From: Candidatus Microgenomates bacterium
GTDB lineage: Bacteria > Patescibacteria > Microgenomatia > JADHYG01
DNA: 21,812 nucleotides
Direction: 5' to 3'
NCBI GenBank assembly: GCA_016782545.1
Contig: JADHYG010000014.1
Location: 1 to 21,812, forward strand
How positions within the stretch are numbered: position 1 is the first letter of the stretch; each line of letters opens with the position of its first letter. The notes under the pieces were generated by a model. It saw only the letters and a list, made by a program, of their open reading frames with translations, did no database searches and was not told where the DNA came from. Of the stretch, positions 13,340 through 20,150 are shown one piece after another. A program made the position numbers and the translations under genes.

Positions 13340-15175
13340 TTACAAGATTTTAATATCTTTGATCTTCAACTCAATACTTCTTCTGCCGTTCCATTCATTA
13401 AGGATAATGTTATAGGCAATGTCAATGGATGGAGAAGAAGAAAGTTTGGGATAGAAATCGGCCATGCTGAAAGCGATGGCGTTAAAAGTTGTATTGGCGC
13501 TCACCACCATCCGAGGAGTCATGGCTTTCGCTTGCGCTTCAGCCTGCCACCTCGGAGGAGGTTCGCTATTAATTGTAAGTTTTAAATGTTTTTGGTCGCG
13601 ACCGACAAGACGAGCGTCTTGAGCAGTTACTTTTCGAGTGGCAAAAACAGGTTCGCGATTGCCCATGCCAAAAGGAGTTAGTTGTTTAATTTTTTCATAA
13701 AGCTTGAGATTGACATCAGTCAGATTTATTTCGCAATCAATTTTTAAAGTTTTGCTTAATTGTTCTTGAGAAATTTCTTGGACGGCTAATTTCTCCAGTC
13801 TGCTTTGGAGTTTGGCCAAATTCTTTGTCTCAACTGTAAATCCAGCCGCCATAGGATGACCGCCGCAATCAACTAAAAGATCAGCACAAGTTCTCATCGC
13901 TTCAACAATATTAAAACCTTTGATTGACCGGGCCGAAGCTTTAGAGATTTTTTCACCTCGAGAAATAACAATTGCCGGCCGGTAAAACTCCTCTGTCAAC
14001 TTTCCGGCCACCAAACCAATAACACCCTCATGATAAGAATCATGAGAAAGAAAAATTAGTTTTTCTTCAAGGACAGTCCTTTTGGCTTTCAAGGACTGTC
14101 CTTTTAATAACTCTTTTGCATGATTGGTTGTTTCCGTCATTAATTTTTGCCTATCTCTATTTGTTTGGTTTAATTTTTGAGCTAAGGCTTTGGCTTTAGT
14201 TAAATCATTAGTGCACAAAAGTCTTAATGAATCAATGGCATGACCAATTCTGCCCATGGCATTAATCCGAGGAGCAATCATAAAACCAACATGATAGGTA
14301 CTAATTTCTCCTTGCTCTATTCCTATTTCTTTAAATAAAGCTTTTAAACCGATTCTTTTAGTTTTATTAAGTTCTTGAAGACCATATTTAACGATGCTTC
14401 TTGAGGGACCAACAAGAGGAATAAGGTCGGCAATGGTACCGATGGCGGCAAGAGCGAGATGATCGGAATTATTGCTCGACAATTCCCCAAAGCTAAGCTT
14501 TGGAACTTCTTTAAAGCTTAGCTTTTTTCCTTGGCTCACAATTAAATGTTGGGCCAAAACCCAAGCAACGGCTGAGCCAGAAAGTAAAGTGGTGTGAACA
14601 ATGGCGACAGCAGAAGGCAGTTTTTTTGGCAAAAGATGATGGTCAGTAACAATCGTTTCAATCCCTTTTTTCTTGGCGTAAGCGACTTCTTTTTTAGCCG
14701 TAATACCTTGATCAACAGTAATGATTAATTTAGCGTCATATTCTTTTAAAACCTGATCAATCCCTTTTTTAGAAAGGCCATAACCTTCTTTGATCCGGTC
14801 AGGAATGTAGGGCATGGCTTTGGCGCCTAAAGAATTTAAGGTTTCCCATAAAATAGCCCCGCCGCAAATACCATCAGCATCAAAATCAGAATAAACAATG
14901 ATTGATTCTTGTTTGGCGATTGCCTTCTTGATGCGCCTAACTGATTTGTTAAGTTCTCTTGTTTTAATTCCTAAGGTTCTAGGTTCCCCGCCTCGCCCGA
15001 CGAGCGGGCGAGTCGAGGCGGGTAGGTTATAGGGGCTAGGTGGGAATAAGAATTCTTGAATTTGTTTTTTGGTTTTCAAACCACGATTATTAAGAAGAGT
15101 CTTTATTATCTCTTCAAATTTGAGTTTTGGAGTTTTGGAATCTTGGAATTTTTTTAATACTCTCCACCTCTTCAT
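13340..15175 (-). CDS. recJ: Single-stranded-DNA exonuclease RecJ
   Basis: A 611-aa DHH/DHHA1 phosphoesterase; RecJ degrades single-stranded DNA 5' to 3' in recombination and repair. DHH motifs: VYSDFDADG (94-102), VDQGI (154-158), VTDHHLLP (176-183) and ALAAIGTIADLIPL (241-254). The central APRINAMGRIG (301-311) and the DHHA1 core SYHEGVIGLVAGKL (380-393) and CGGHPMAAGF (437-446) follow, then an OB-like C-terminus. Four segments look foreign and map to palindromic DNA: about 51-74 (PASTRPLVGRGGEP), 213-234 (SQGKKLSF...), 357-372 (LKGQSLKAKRTVLEEK) and 537-558 (SEPPPRWQAEAQAKAM). FQDSKTPKLKFEE near the N-terminus may be a fifth. All keep the frame and avoid the catalytic motifs. An extended -10 ends eight bases before the ATG. 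Confidence 0.94.
   Translation of the reverse strand: MKRWRVLKKFQDSKTPKLKFEEIIKTLLNNRGLKTKKQIQEFLFPPSPYNLPASTRPLVGRGGEPRTLGIKTRELNKSVRRIKKAIAKQESIIVYSDFDADGICGGAILWETLNSLGAKAMPYIPDRIKEGYGLSKKGIDQVLKEYDAKLIITVDQGITAKKEVAYAKKKGIETIVTDHHLLPKKLPSAVAIVHTTLLSGSAVAWVLAQHLIVSQGKKLSFKEVPKLSFGELSSNNSDHLALAAIGTIADLIPLVGPSRSIVKYGLQELNKTKRIGLKALFKEIGIEQGEISTYHVGFMIAPRINAMGRIGHAIDSLRLLCTNDLTKAKALAQKLNQTNRDRQKLMTETTNHAKELLKGQSLKAKRTVLEEKLIFLSHDSYHEGVIGLVAGKLTEEFYRPAIVISRGEKISKASARSIKGFNIVEAMRTCADLLVDCGGHPMAAGFTVETKNLAKLQSRLEKLAVQEISQEQLSKTLKIDCEINLTDVNLKLYEKIKQLTPFGMGNREPVFATRKVTAQDARLVGRDQKHLKLTINSEPPPRWQAEAQAKAMTPRMVVSANTTFNAIAFSMADFYPKLSSSPSIDIAYNIILNEWNGRRSIELKIKDIKIL
13509..13562. repeat. Palindromic repeat read in frame in recJ (C-terminal region)
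   Basis: CCGAGGA...TGGC and GCC...CCACCTCGG arms are partly complementary around a GC-rich centre. The segment encodes EPPPRWQAEAQAKAMTPR between the strands TINS and VVSANTTFNAIAF. Confidence 0.55.
14060..14105. repeat. 46-nt hairpin element read in frame in recJ
   Basis: Arms AAGGACAGTCCTT/AAGGACTGTCCTT as at 6349-6394, with one mismatch over 46 nt. It encodes KGQSLKAKRTVLEEK just before the DHHA1 strand LIFLSHDSYHEGV. Confidence 0.88.
14474..14537. repeat. Palindromic repeat read in frame in recJ, shared with aspS
   Basis: Near-identical to 12802-12863; here the two AAGCTAAGCTT-like arms are separated by GGAACTTC. It encodes SQGKKLSFKEVPKLSFGEL between HLIV and the conserved DHLALAAIGTIAD. 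Confidence 0.85.
14987..15022. repeat. GC-rich palindrome read in frame in recJ (N-terminal region)
   Basis: Arms CCCGCCTCGCCCG and CGGGCGAG-T-CGAGGCGGG pair almost completely. It encodes PASTRPLVGRGGE upstream of the first DHH motif, in otherwise AT-rich coding DNA. Confidence 0.75.
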
Positions 15176-15183
15176 GATATACT

Positions 15184-15192
15184 AATATACCA
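15184..15192 (-). promoter_or_regulatory. Extended -10 promoter of recJ
   Basis: TGGTATATT on the minus strand ends eight bases before the recJ ATG at 15175. No -35 resembles the consensus. Confidence 0.6.
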
Positions 15193-15307
15193 TAATCATA
15201 AAAGCACGAGAACAAAAAAGAAATAAGAGAAATGGGATGTGAGAAGTGGGAAATGAGATGTTGAATTCTTGAACTTTTGAATTTTAGAAGTGAGAAAGAC
15301 AAAAGAA

Positions 15308-15395
15308 GCGCGAAATAAATTTCGTCAATCCAAGAAAAAGATCTTGGGAGGTCGGACCTCCAGGAGGTCCGACCTCTAAGAGCAAACTCTTAGAG
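15308..15395. repeat. Repeat cluster upstream of cca
   Basis: CGAAATAAATTTCG (15311-15324) runs into CGTCAATCCAAGAAAAA, which also occurs at 6291. Then come arms GAGGTCGGACCTCC/GGAGGTCCGACCTC (15348-15376) and a CTCTAAGAG/CTCTTAGAG hairpin with loop CAAA (15374-15395). The last stem ends seven bases before the cca ATG, so it could affect cca initiation. The rest of the gap is purine-rich without a gene. Confidence 0.75.
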
Positions 15396-15402
15396 AATTA
15401 AA

Positions 15403-16830
15403 ATGAATAAATTAAAGCTTCCATTGGAAGTAAAAAAAACCATTGATAAACTTGAAAAGGCTGGGTTTGAGACTTGGGTGGTTGGTGGTCCGGTCCGTGA
15501 TCTTTTAATGAATCGACCCACAAAAAATTGGGACTTTACCACCAAGGCAACGCCAGAACAAATCTTAGGAGTTTTTCCTGATGGTTTCTATGATAACCGC
15601 TTTGGCACCATTGGCATCTCTCAAAAGCAAAAATTACCTCAAACCCGTCATGCTGAATTTATTTCAGCATCTAAGATCCCGAAACAAGTTCGGGATGACG
15701 CAAAATATATAAGTTTTGAAGAAAAAAAAGAAGTTTTTGAAATCACTACTTATCGAACTGAACAAGACTATTCTGACAAAAGACATCCTGATAAAGTTAA
15801 ATGGGGAAAAAGTTTAGAAAAAGATCTTTCCCGCCGTGATTTTACTATTAATGCGATTGCTTTTAATGGAAAAGAATTAGTTGATCCTTATGACGGCCAA
15901 AAAGATCTGAAAAAAAAGATTATTAAAGCCGTTGGTGATCCCAACAAAAGATTTTCTGAAGATGCCTTAAGACTTTTGCGAGCCGTCAGAATTGCCACTC
16001 AACTTGGTTTTGTCATTGAAGAAAAAACATTTTTAGCGATTAAAAAAAATGTTAATTTAATTAAAAAGATTTCTAGCGAGCGAATTAGAGATGAATTATT
16101 AAAGATTTTAAGTTCTGATTTTCCTGCTGACGGCTTTTATCTTTTGAAAAATTCAGGTCTGCTGGCCGAGATTTTACCTGAACTTGAAGTTTGTTTTAAA
16201 ATTCCCCAGCAAAGTCCAAAAAGACATCATCTTCATGATGTTGGTACTCATTGTTTTTTATCTTTAAAATACTGTCCTTCCAAAGATCCTATTGTTCGTT
16301 TGGCCACTCTTTTGCATGACCTTGGCAAACCAATTGTTTTTAGAAAAGACAAAGAAAGTATAATTACTTTTTATAATCACGAAGTTGTCGGCGCTTCAAT
16401 GGTAAAAAAGATTAGTCAACGTTTGAGATTATCCAAAAAAGATCAGGATAAATTATACACGCTCATCCGCTGGCATCAATTCTCTGTTGATGAAAGACAA
16501 ACTAATGCGGCGATTAGAAGATTTATTAAACGGGTGGGTAAAAATAATCTGGATGATATTTTGGCGGTCCGGACTGGTGATCGTTTGGGCGGTGGCGCCA
16601 GAGAAACTTCCTGGCGGTTAGAACGATTCAAAAAACTTTTGGTTGAAGTGCAAAAACAGCCATTTTCCGTGGCTGATTTAAAAGTCAGCGGCCATGATGT
16701 GATGAAGATTTTAAAAATTAAGCCCGGACCTAAAGTGGGTCAAATTCTTGAAGCTCTTTTTAAGGAAGTGGAAGAAGATAAAGATAAGAATAAGAGAGAA
16801 TATTTACTGAAGAAAATTAAGATCCTGTGA
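15403..16830 (+). CDS. cca: CCA-adding tRNA nucleotidyltransferase with HD domain
   Basis: A 475-aa class II nucleotidyltransferase that builds or repairs the tRNA 3' CCA end. The head has VVGGPVRDLL (26-35), the metal-binding segment KNWDFTTKATPEQ (41-53), LSRRDFTINAIAFNG (142-156), DPYDGQKDL (161-169) and RLLRAVRIATQLGF (190-203). An HD domain follows with LLHDLGKP (303-310). The metal motif normally reads DxD, as in KDFDVTT; here the first Asp is Asn (N42, codon AAT). Residues about 80-102 (TRHAEFISASKIPKQVRDD) are a translated hairpin repeat lying in the beta-hairpin between FGTIGI and VFEITTYRTE. The encoded CCA of the nearby tRNA-Gln suggests repair as much as addition. The stop overlaps a downstream palindrome. 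Confidence 0.92.
   Translation: MNKLKLPLEVKKTIDKLEKAGFETWVVGGPVRDLLMNRPTKNWDFTTKATPEQILGVFPDGFYDNRFGTIGISQKQKLPQTRHAEFISASKIPKQVRDDAKYISFEEKKEVFEITTYRTEQDYSDKRHPDKVKWGKSLEKDLSRRDFTINAIAFNGKELVDPYDGQKDLKKKIIKAVGDPNKRFSEDALRLLRAVRIATQLGFVIEEKTFLAIKKNVNLIKKISSERIRDELLKILSSDFPADGFYLLKNSGLLAEILPELEVCFKIPQQSPKRHHLHDVGTHCFLSLKYCPSKDPIVRLATLLHDLGKPIVFRKDKESIITFYNHEVVGASMVKKISQRLRLSKKDQDKLYTLIRWHQFSVDERQTNAAIRRFIKRVGKNNLDDILAVRTGDRLGGGARETSWRLERFKKLLVEVQKQPFSVADLKVSGHDVMKILKIKPGPKVGQILEALFKEVEEDKDKNKREYLLKKIKIL
15647..15700. repeat. Double-hairpin repeat read in frame in cca
   Basis: GTCA, stem TGCTGAA/TTCAGCA, linker TCTAAGA, stem TCCCGAA/TTCGGGA, TGAC. Same plan as 7388-7440 with different stem bases. 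It encodes RHAEFISASKIPKQVRDD. Confidence 0.9.
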
Positions 16831-16919
16831 GGTCGGACCTTAGGAAGGATCCGACCTCTTAAGAGAAAAAATCCAAAAATAAGATCTTGGGAGGTTGGAC
16901 CTCCTGGAGGTCCAACCTC
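16829..16919. repeat. Two palindromes between convergent cca and secF
   Basis: 16829-16858: imperfect GAGGTCGGACCTT/AAGGATCCGACCTC, starting within the cca stop codon. 16891-16919: perfect GAGGTTGGACCTCC/GGAGGTCCAACCTC. T-rich DNA follows the second hairpin on the minus strand, so it may weakly terminate secF transcription. Confidence 0.75.
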
Positions 16920-16935
16920 TTAGAGAAAAAGAAGT

Positions 16936-17814
16936 TTATTTTTTCTTAACTTTTTGTAAAATAGCGAGGATTGGAGTGGCGACAAAGGGCGAGGAATAAG
17001 TGCCGGCTAAAGTGCCGATTAAAAGAGCAATAATAAACCATCTGATTGTCTCTCCTCCCAAAAGAATCAAAGCCAAAAGCATGAAAATAATGGTAAAAGA
17101 ATTGTTAAGAGAACGAACCATGGTTTCGGTTAAAGCCAGATTGACTTGATCTTCAAAAGACAGTTTGGGATTGAGTTTTGTTTTTTCCCTGATGCGGTCA
17201 AAAATAACAATCGTGTCATGAACAGAAAAACTCATTGTTGTTAAAGCGGCGGTGACAAATAAAGAATCAACTTCTATTTCTAAAAAATGTCCTAAAAGAG
17301 AGAAAACTCCCAAAAGAATAAAAAAGTCATGAAGCAAGGCAAAAATTGCTGCCATTCCAAAACGCCAGTTTTTAAAAGACCAGCCAATGAAAATTAAAAT
17401 AGCAATAATGGAAAGAAAAGCAGCGTAAAGAGTCTTTCTTAAAAGCTCTTTTCCTAAGGTTGGCCCCACGGTTTCAAAACGGATTTCTTCAACTTCACCA
17501 AATTCTTCTTCCAAACTTTGAAAAATCTCTTCTTTTTTCTCTTTATTAATCGGCTTCATGCGGAGAAGGTAGGTGGATTCACCGGAGCTCTGAATAGAAC
17601 TTACTTCGATTTCTTTGTTCTTAATGATCTCTGTCAATTGCTGATTGTTAATTGTTGATTGTTGATTGTTTTCAAATTTAAGCTCAAGGAGTGTTCCTCC
17701 AGTAAAATCAATTGATGGTCGAACTTGCCAGCGAAAAAGAGAATAAAATCCAGGCAAAAGAATGCTGGCTGAGATTAAAAGATATATTGATTTGTATTTT
17801 AAGAATTTAATCAT
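16936..17814 (-). CDS. secF: Protein-export membrane protein SecF
   Basis: A 292-aa RND-type membrane protein working with SecD to drive late steps of Sec export. TM1 is at about 10-25 (IYLLISASILLPGFYSLF), followed by SIDFTGGTLLELKFE (34-48), a periplasm-side domain with EEIRFETVGPTLGKELL, then five more membrane segments. The conserved SVHDTIVIFDRIREK motif is near 195-210. Residues about 48-60 (ENNQQSTINNQQL) are low complexity and come from a tandem TTGTTGATTG-type DNA repeat, lying in the exposed domain after FTGG. It follows secD by 64 nt filled with repeat DNA. No Shine-Dalgarno site is visible. Confidence 0.93.
   Translation of the reverse strand: MIKFLKYKSIYLLISASILLPGFYSLFRWQVRPSIDFTGGTLLELKFENNQQSTINNQQLTEIIKNKEIEVSSIQSSGESTYLLRMKPINKEKKEEIFQSLEEEFGEVEEIRFETVGPTLGKELLRKTLYAAFLSIIAILIFIGWSFKNWRFGMAAIFALLHDFFILLGVFSLLGHFLEIEVDSLFVTAALTTMSFSVHDTIVIFDRIREKTKLNPKLSFEDQVNLALTETMVRSLNNSFTIIFMLLALILLGGETIRWFIIALLIGTLAGTYSSPFVATPILAILQKVKKK
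17635..17673. repeat. Tandem AT-rich repeat read in frame in secF
   Basis: On the plus strand a unit close to TTGTTGATTG or TTGCTGATTG repeats about four times and is read on the minus strand as NNQQSTINNQQL. Confidence 0.65.
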
Positions 17815-17817
17815 ATA

Positions 17818-17876
17818 GATTCTGAATCAAGTTCAGAATGACAAGGATAGATAACGAACTGAAGTTCGTCATTCCA
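17818..17876. repeat. Hairpin repeats between secD and secF
   Basis: AGA, stem TTCTGAA/TTCAGAA, TGAC (17819-17842), then AACGAACTGAAGTTCGTCATTCC (17853-17875), the uninterrupted relative of the nested unit at 6258. Confidence 0.75.
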
Positions 17877-17878
17877 TG

Positions 17879-19228
17879 TCAATCTTTATAAAATACTCTT
17901 ACTAACGTCCTAGTGACGACTATTCCAGTAAACAAACCCACAATAATACCAATGCCTAAAGTGGCGGCAAAGCCTCTGATCATCCCAAATGTAGGCAAAA
18001 ATCCCCAACCAGCCGGATTAAATAATAACAAACAAATAAGCAAAGCCGTAAAATTAGCATCTCGGATTGAATCCCATGCCCGGCCAAAACCAAGTCTTAA
18101 AGCCATTTGCAAAGGCCTTCCCGCTCTTGTTTCTTCTCTGATTCTTTCAAAAATCAAAATATTAGCGTCAACGGCCATGCCAATTGACAAAATAAAACCG
18201 GCAATTCCTGGTAAAGTTAAAGTAATTGAACCAAGCTTGAAAATCGCTAAAGACAAAAGCCCATAAATAATCAAGGCAATATTTGCTAAAAAACCAAGCT
18301 TGCCATAAAAAGCCCACATAAACAGACCAACCAAAATCAAACCCACTGCACCGGCAAAAGCGCTTTTTTGGACGGACTGCTCTCCCAAAGTGGCGCCAAT
18401 TGAACGCTGTTCAACAATTTCCACTGGCGCCGGCAAAGCACCGGCGTTTAATTGAATTGAAAGTTCTTTGGCTTGCTCTAAATCAAACTGACCTCTAATA
18501 ATGGCTTGACCGCCGGTAATCGCTTCTTCAACTTTAGGAGCAGAAACAATTTGATCATCCAAGAAAATGGCCACGGGCTTGCCAATATTTCTCTTGGTTA
18601 TTTCCTCAAAAAGTTCTCCCCCTTCCTGATTAAACTCCAAGGTAACCACGGGTTGACCTGTTTGTTGATCAAATTGAACCAGAGAACGACTCAAGTGCTT
18701 GCCAGTTAACTCAGTGGGTAGAAAACTGAATTGAGCTGTTGGCGTTGCTTCAAGTTCTTCAGGTAATTCTATTGACTCCTGAAAAGATAATTGAGCGGTT
18801 TTACCAATCAAAGCAATCGCCTGATCAACATCTTTTATACCCGGCAGTTCAACAATAATCCGGAAAGAAGAATCAACTTTTGAAGACTGAATCACTGGTT
18901 CGGAAACACCAAAAAGATTGATTCTCTTTTCAATCACATTTCTTAATCCCTGAAGAGCAGAATCACGATCTTGATCATCAATTTCTTTCATGTCAGCTTC
19001 CAAAACAAGATGAGTTCCTCCCTGAAGATCAAGACCAAGACGGGTTTTAATTTCTTTTTTAAATTTTAATGGCCCTAAAGAAATGTTAATATCAGGACGA
19101 TAAAGTTCTTTCTCTAATTTAAATTGGCCAAGTTTTATGTTTAAAGGAATTTTAGACGGCAGATCAATATAAATGGAGAATAAGGTCAAAACAAAAATTA
19201 ACAGTAAAAGATATTTTTCTCGTTTCAT
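17879..19228 (-). CDS. secD: Protein-export membrane protein SecD
   Basis: A 449-aa six-TM RND-type partner of SecF using the proton gradient to help release exported proteins. TM1 is at 5-22, followed by TRLGLDLQGGTHLVLEADM (62-80), the P1 domain with FRIIVELPGIKDVDQAI, LNAGALPAPVEIVE at the domain end, and a membrane half with GLILVGLFMWAFYG, PGIAGFILSIGMAVDANILIF and ERIREETRAG. The Asp in AVDANILIFERI is the conserved charged residue of the family. The P1 domain is compact, as in small genomes. It starts six bases after the AbrB-like gene's stop, so the two are translationally close. Confidence 0.95.
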   Translation of the reverse strand: MKREKYLLLLIFVLTLFSIYIDLPSKIPLNIKLGQFKLEKELYRPDINISLGPLKFKKEIKTRLGLDLQGGTHLVLEADMKEIDDQDRDSALQGLRNVIEKRINLFGVSEPVIQSSKVDSSFRIIVELPGIKDVDQAIALIGKTAQLSFQESIELPEELEATPTAQFSFLPTELTGKHLSRSLVQFDQQTGQPVVTLEFNQEGGELFEEITKRNIGKPVAIFLDDQIVSAPKVEEAITGGQAIIRGQFDLEQAKELSIQLNAGALPAPVEIVEQRSIGATLGEQSVQKSAFAGAVGLILVGLFMWAFYGKLGFLANIALIIYGLLSLAIFKLGSITLTLPGIAGFILSIGMAVDANILIFERIREETRAGRPLQMALRLGFGRAWDSIRDANFTALLICLLLFNPAGWGFLPTFGMIRGFAATLGIGIIVGLFTGIVVTRTLVRVFYKD

Positions 19229-19234
19229 GATTTT

Positions 19235-19447
19235 TTATTTTTTCTTAGTAGTCCGGCGGCGATTTTTAAGAATTCCTTGAGATAAAGGAAGCTGAAGGGC
19301 GCCTGAAAATTTATAAATCACTCTGCCTCTTTCAGGTTGAGATAAAACTTCAACGCTATCTTTAGGTTTGACGCCAAGAAGCTTGACAAAATTAACCGGA
19401 ACAACCACCGCTAAACTATTGCCTGTCCGAAAAACTTTCTGTGTCAT
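19235..19447 (-). CDS. SpoVT/AbrB (MazE-like) domain protein
   Basis: A small DNA-binding-fold protein of 70 aa from ATG 19447. The swapped-hairpin AbrB core is clear: QKVFRTGNSLAVVVPVNFVKLLGVKPKDSVEV, followed by a basic tail (KNRRRTTKKK). MazE antitoxins and AbrB-type regulators share this fold; no toxin gene is adjacent, so regulation or another role is open. The frame also reaches ATG at 19465, adding MTKKRF, but that ATG is the end of a dispersed hairpin repeat, whereas the 19447 ATG follows AGAGG by three bases and gives the canonical short N-terminus. It sits directly before secD, an unusual partner, and 99 nt after the HTH-nucleotidyltransferase. Confidence 0.82.
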   Translation of the reverse strand: MTQKVFRTGNSLAVVVPVNFVKLLGVKPKDSVEVLSQPERGRVIYKFSGALQLPLSQGILKNRRRTTKKK

Positions 19448-19460
19448 AAACCTCTTTTTT

Positions 19461-19524
19461 GTCATTCTGAATTTAATTCAAGAACCCTGAACATATTTCA
19501 GGGTCCTGAGTCAAGCTCAGGATG
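19461..19524. repeat. Triple-hairpin repeat upstream of the AbrB-like gene
   Basis: GTCA, then stems TTCTGAA/TTCAAGAA, CCCTGAA/TTCAGGG and TCCTGAG/CTCAGGA in succession, then TGAC. It extends the two-hairpin plan by one unit and provides an in-frame ATG at 19465. Confidence 0.8.
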
Positions 19525-19546
19525 ACAAGAAATGTATCAATCTTGA

Positions 19547-20122
19547 TTAATTAACCAGCTCCTCTTCATCGCCAATAATCATTATTCTTGAACCAGCAAG
19601 AACTTTTAGAACAAAAGGGTCGCGGCGTTTTTTTCTAAAAGAAAACTCTTCTTCAGTCATCACCGTATAATTTATTTCTCTATCCCGTCTAACCTCTTCT
19701 CCTCTAACAATCTGGGAAAGTTGAGGTAAAACAACATTGCCGACAACTAAAAGATCAATGTCATCAGCGCCTTGTTTTTTGCCTCTGGCAAACGCACCAG
19801 AAAGCATCACAAATTTAATCTTACCCAGCTTGGCTCTTTGTTTTAAAATCCCTTTTCCCAAACCATAAAGCTTATTAATAATTTCTAAAAGTTCAAAATA
19901 TAAGGGATGATCGGTGCGAAAAAGATAATAAAGACGATTAGCCCGCTTTTCCTTTTTAACCATTTTTGCTTTTTCAAGATGAGCAAGCTCACGTCTGACG
20001 GCATTTATTTCCTCACTAACTTTTCTAACAATTTCTCTGACATAAAAAATCTTTCCGGGGTTAAGCAGGAAAAGAGTCAAAACTTTAACTCTCACTCTGG
20101 AGATGATTAAATTCTCAAGCAT
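19547..20122 (-). CDS. Winged-helix HTH fused to MNT-type nucleotidyltransferase
   Basis: A 191-aa two-domain protein. Residues 1-75 look like a winged helix: a regular helical N-terminus, KIFYVREIVRKVSEEINAVRRELAHLEKAKMVKKE and a wing ending NRLYYLFR. Residues about 95-190 carry a pol-beta-like minimal nucleotidyltransferase with LSGAFARGKKQGADDIDLLVVG (the G-S/A-x-A-R-G and DxD pattern, D120 and D122). Such fusions are uncharacterised; they could be autoregulatory or part of a MNT/HEPN toxin-antitoxin, but no HEPN gene is adjacent. Start ATG is preceded by AAAGGAAAATTT, a plausible Shine-Dalgarno site, consistent with an internal operon gene 28 nt after DUF3048. Confidence 0.8.
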   Translation of the reverse strand: MLENLIISRVRVKVLTLFLLNPGKIFYVREIVRKVSEEINAVRRELAHLEKAKMVKKEKRANRLYYLFRTDHPLYFELLEIINKLYGLGKGILKQRAKLGKIKFVMLSGAFARGKKQGADDIDLLVVGNVVLPQLSQIVRGEEVRRDREINYTVMTEEEFSFRKKRRDPFVLKVLAGSRIMIIGDEEELVN

Positions 20123-20150
20123 AAATTTTCCTTTCCGGGCAGATTTCTAA

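Noticed and set aside
13170..16919. Related palindromes (GAGGTTGGACCTCC type) suggested a CRISPR array.
   Set aside because: They are dispersed singly over kilobases, vary in sequence, have no regular spacers and no cas genes nearby.
17913..18266. 117-codon plus-strand frame opposite secD.
   Set aside because: Antisense shadow of the membrane half of SecD; composition reflects the complementary strand.
19235..20122. AbrB-like plus nucleotidyltransferase genes as a MazEF or MNT/HEPN toxin-antitoxin pair.
   Set aside because: Neither a MazF/PemK-like toxin nor a HEPN protein is adjacent; the AbrB-like gene is coupled to secD instead.
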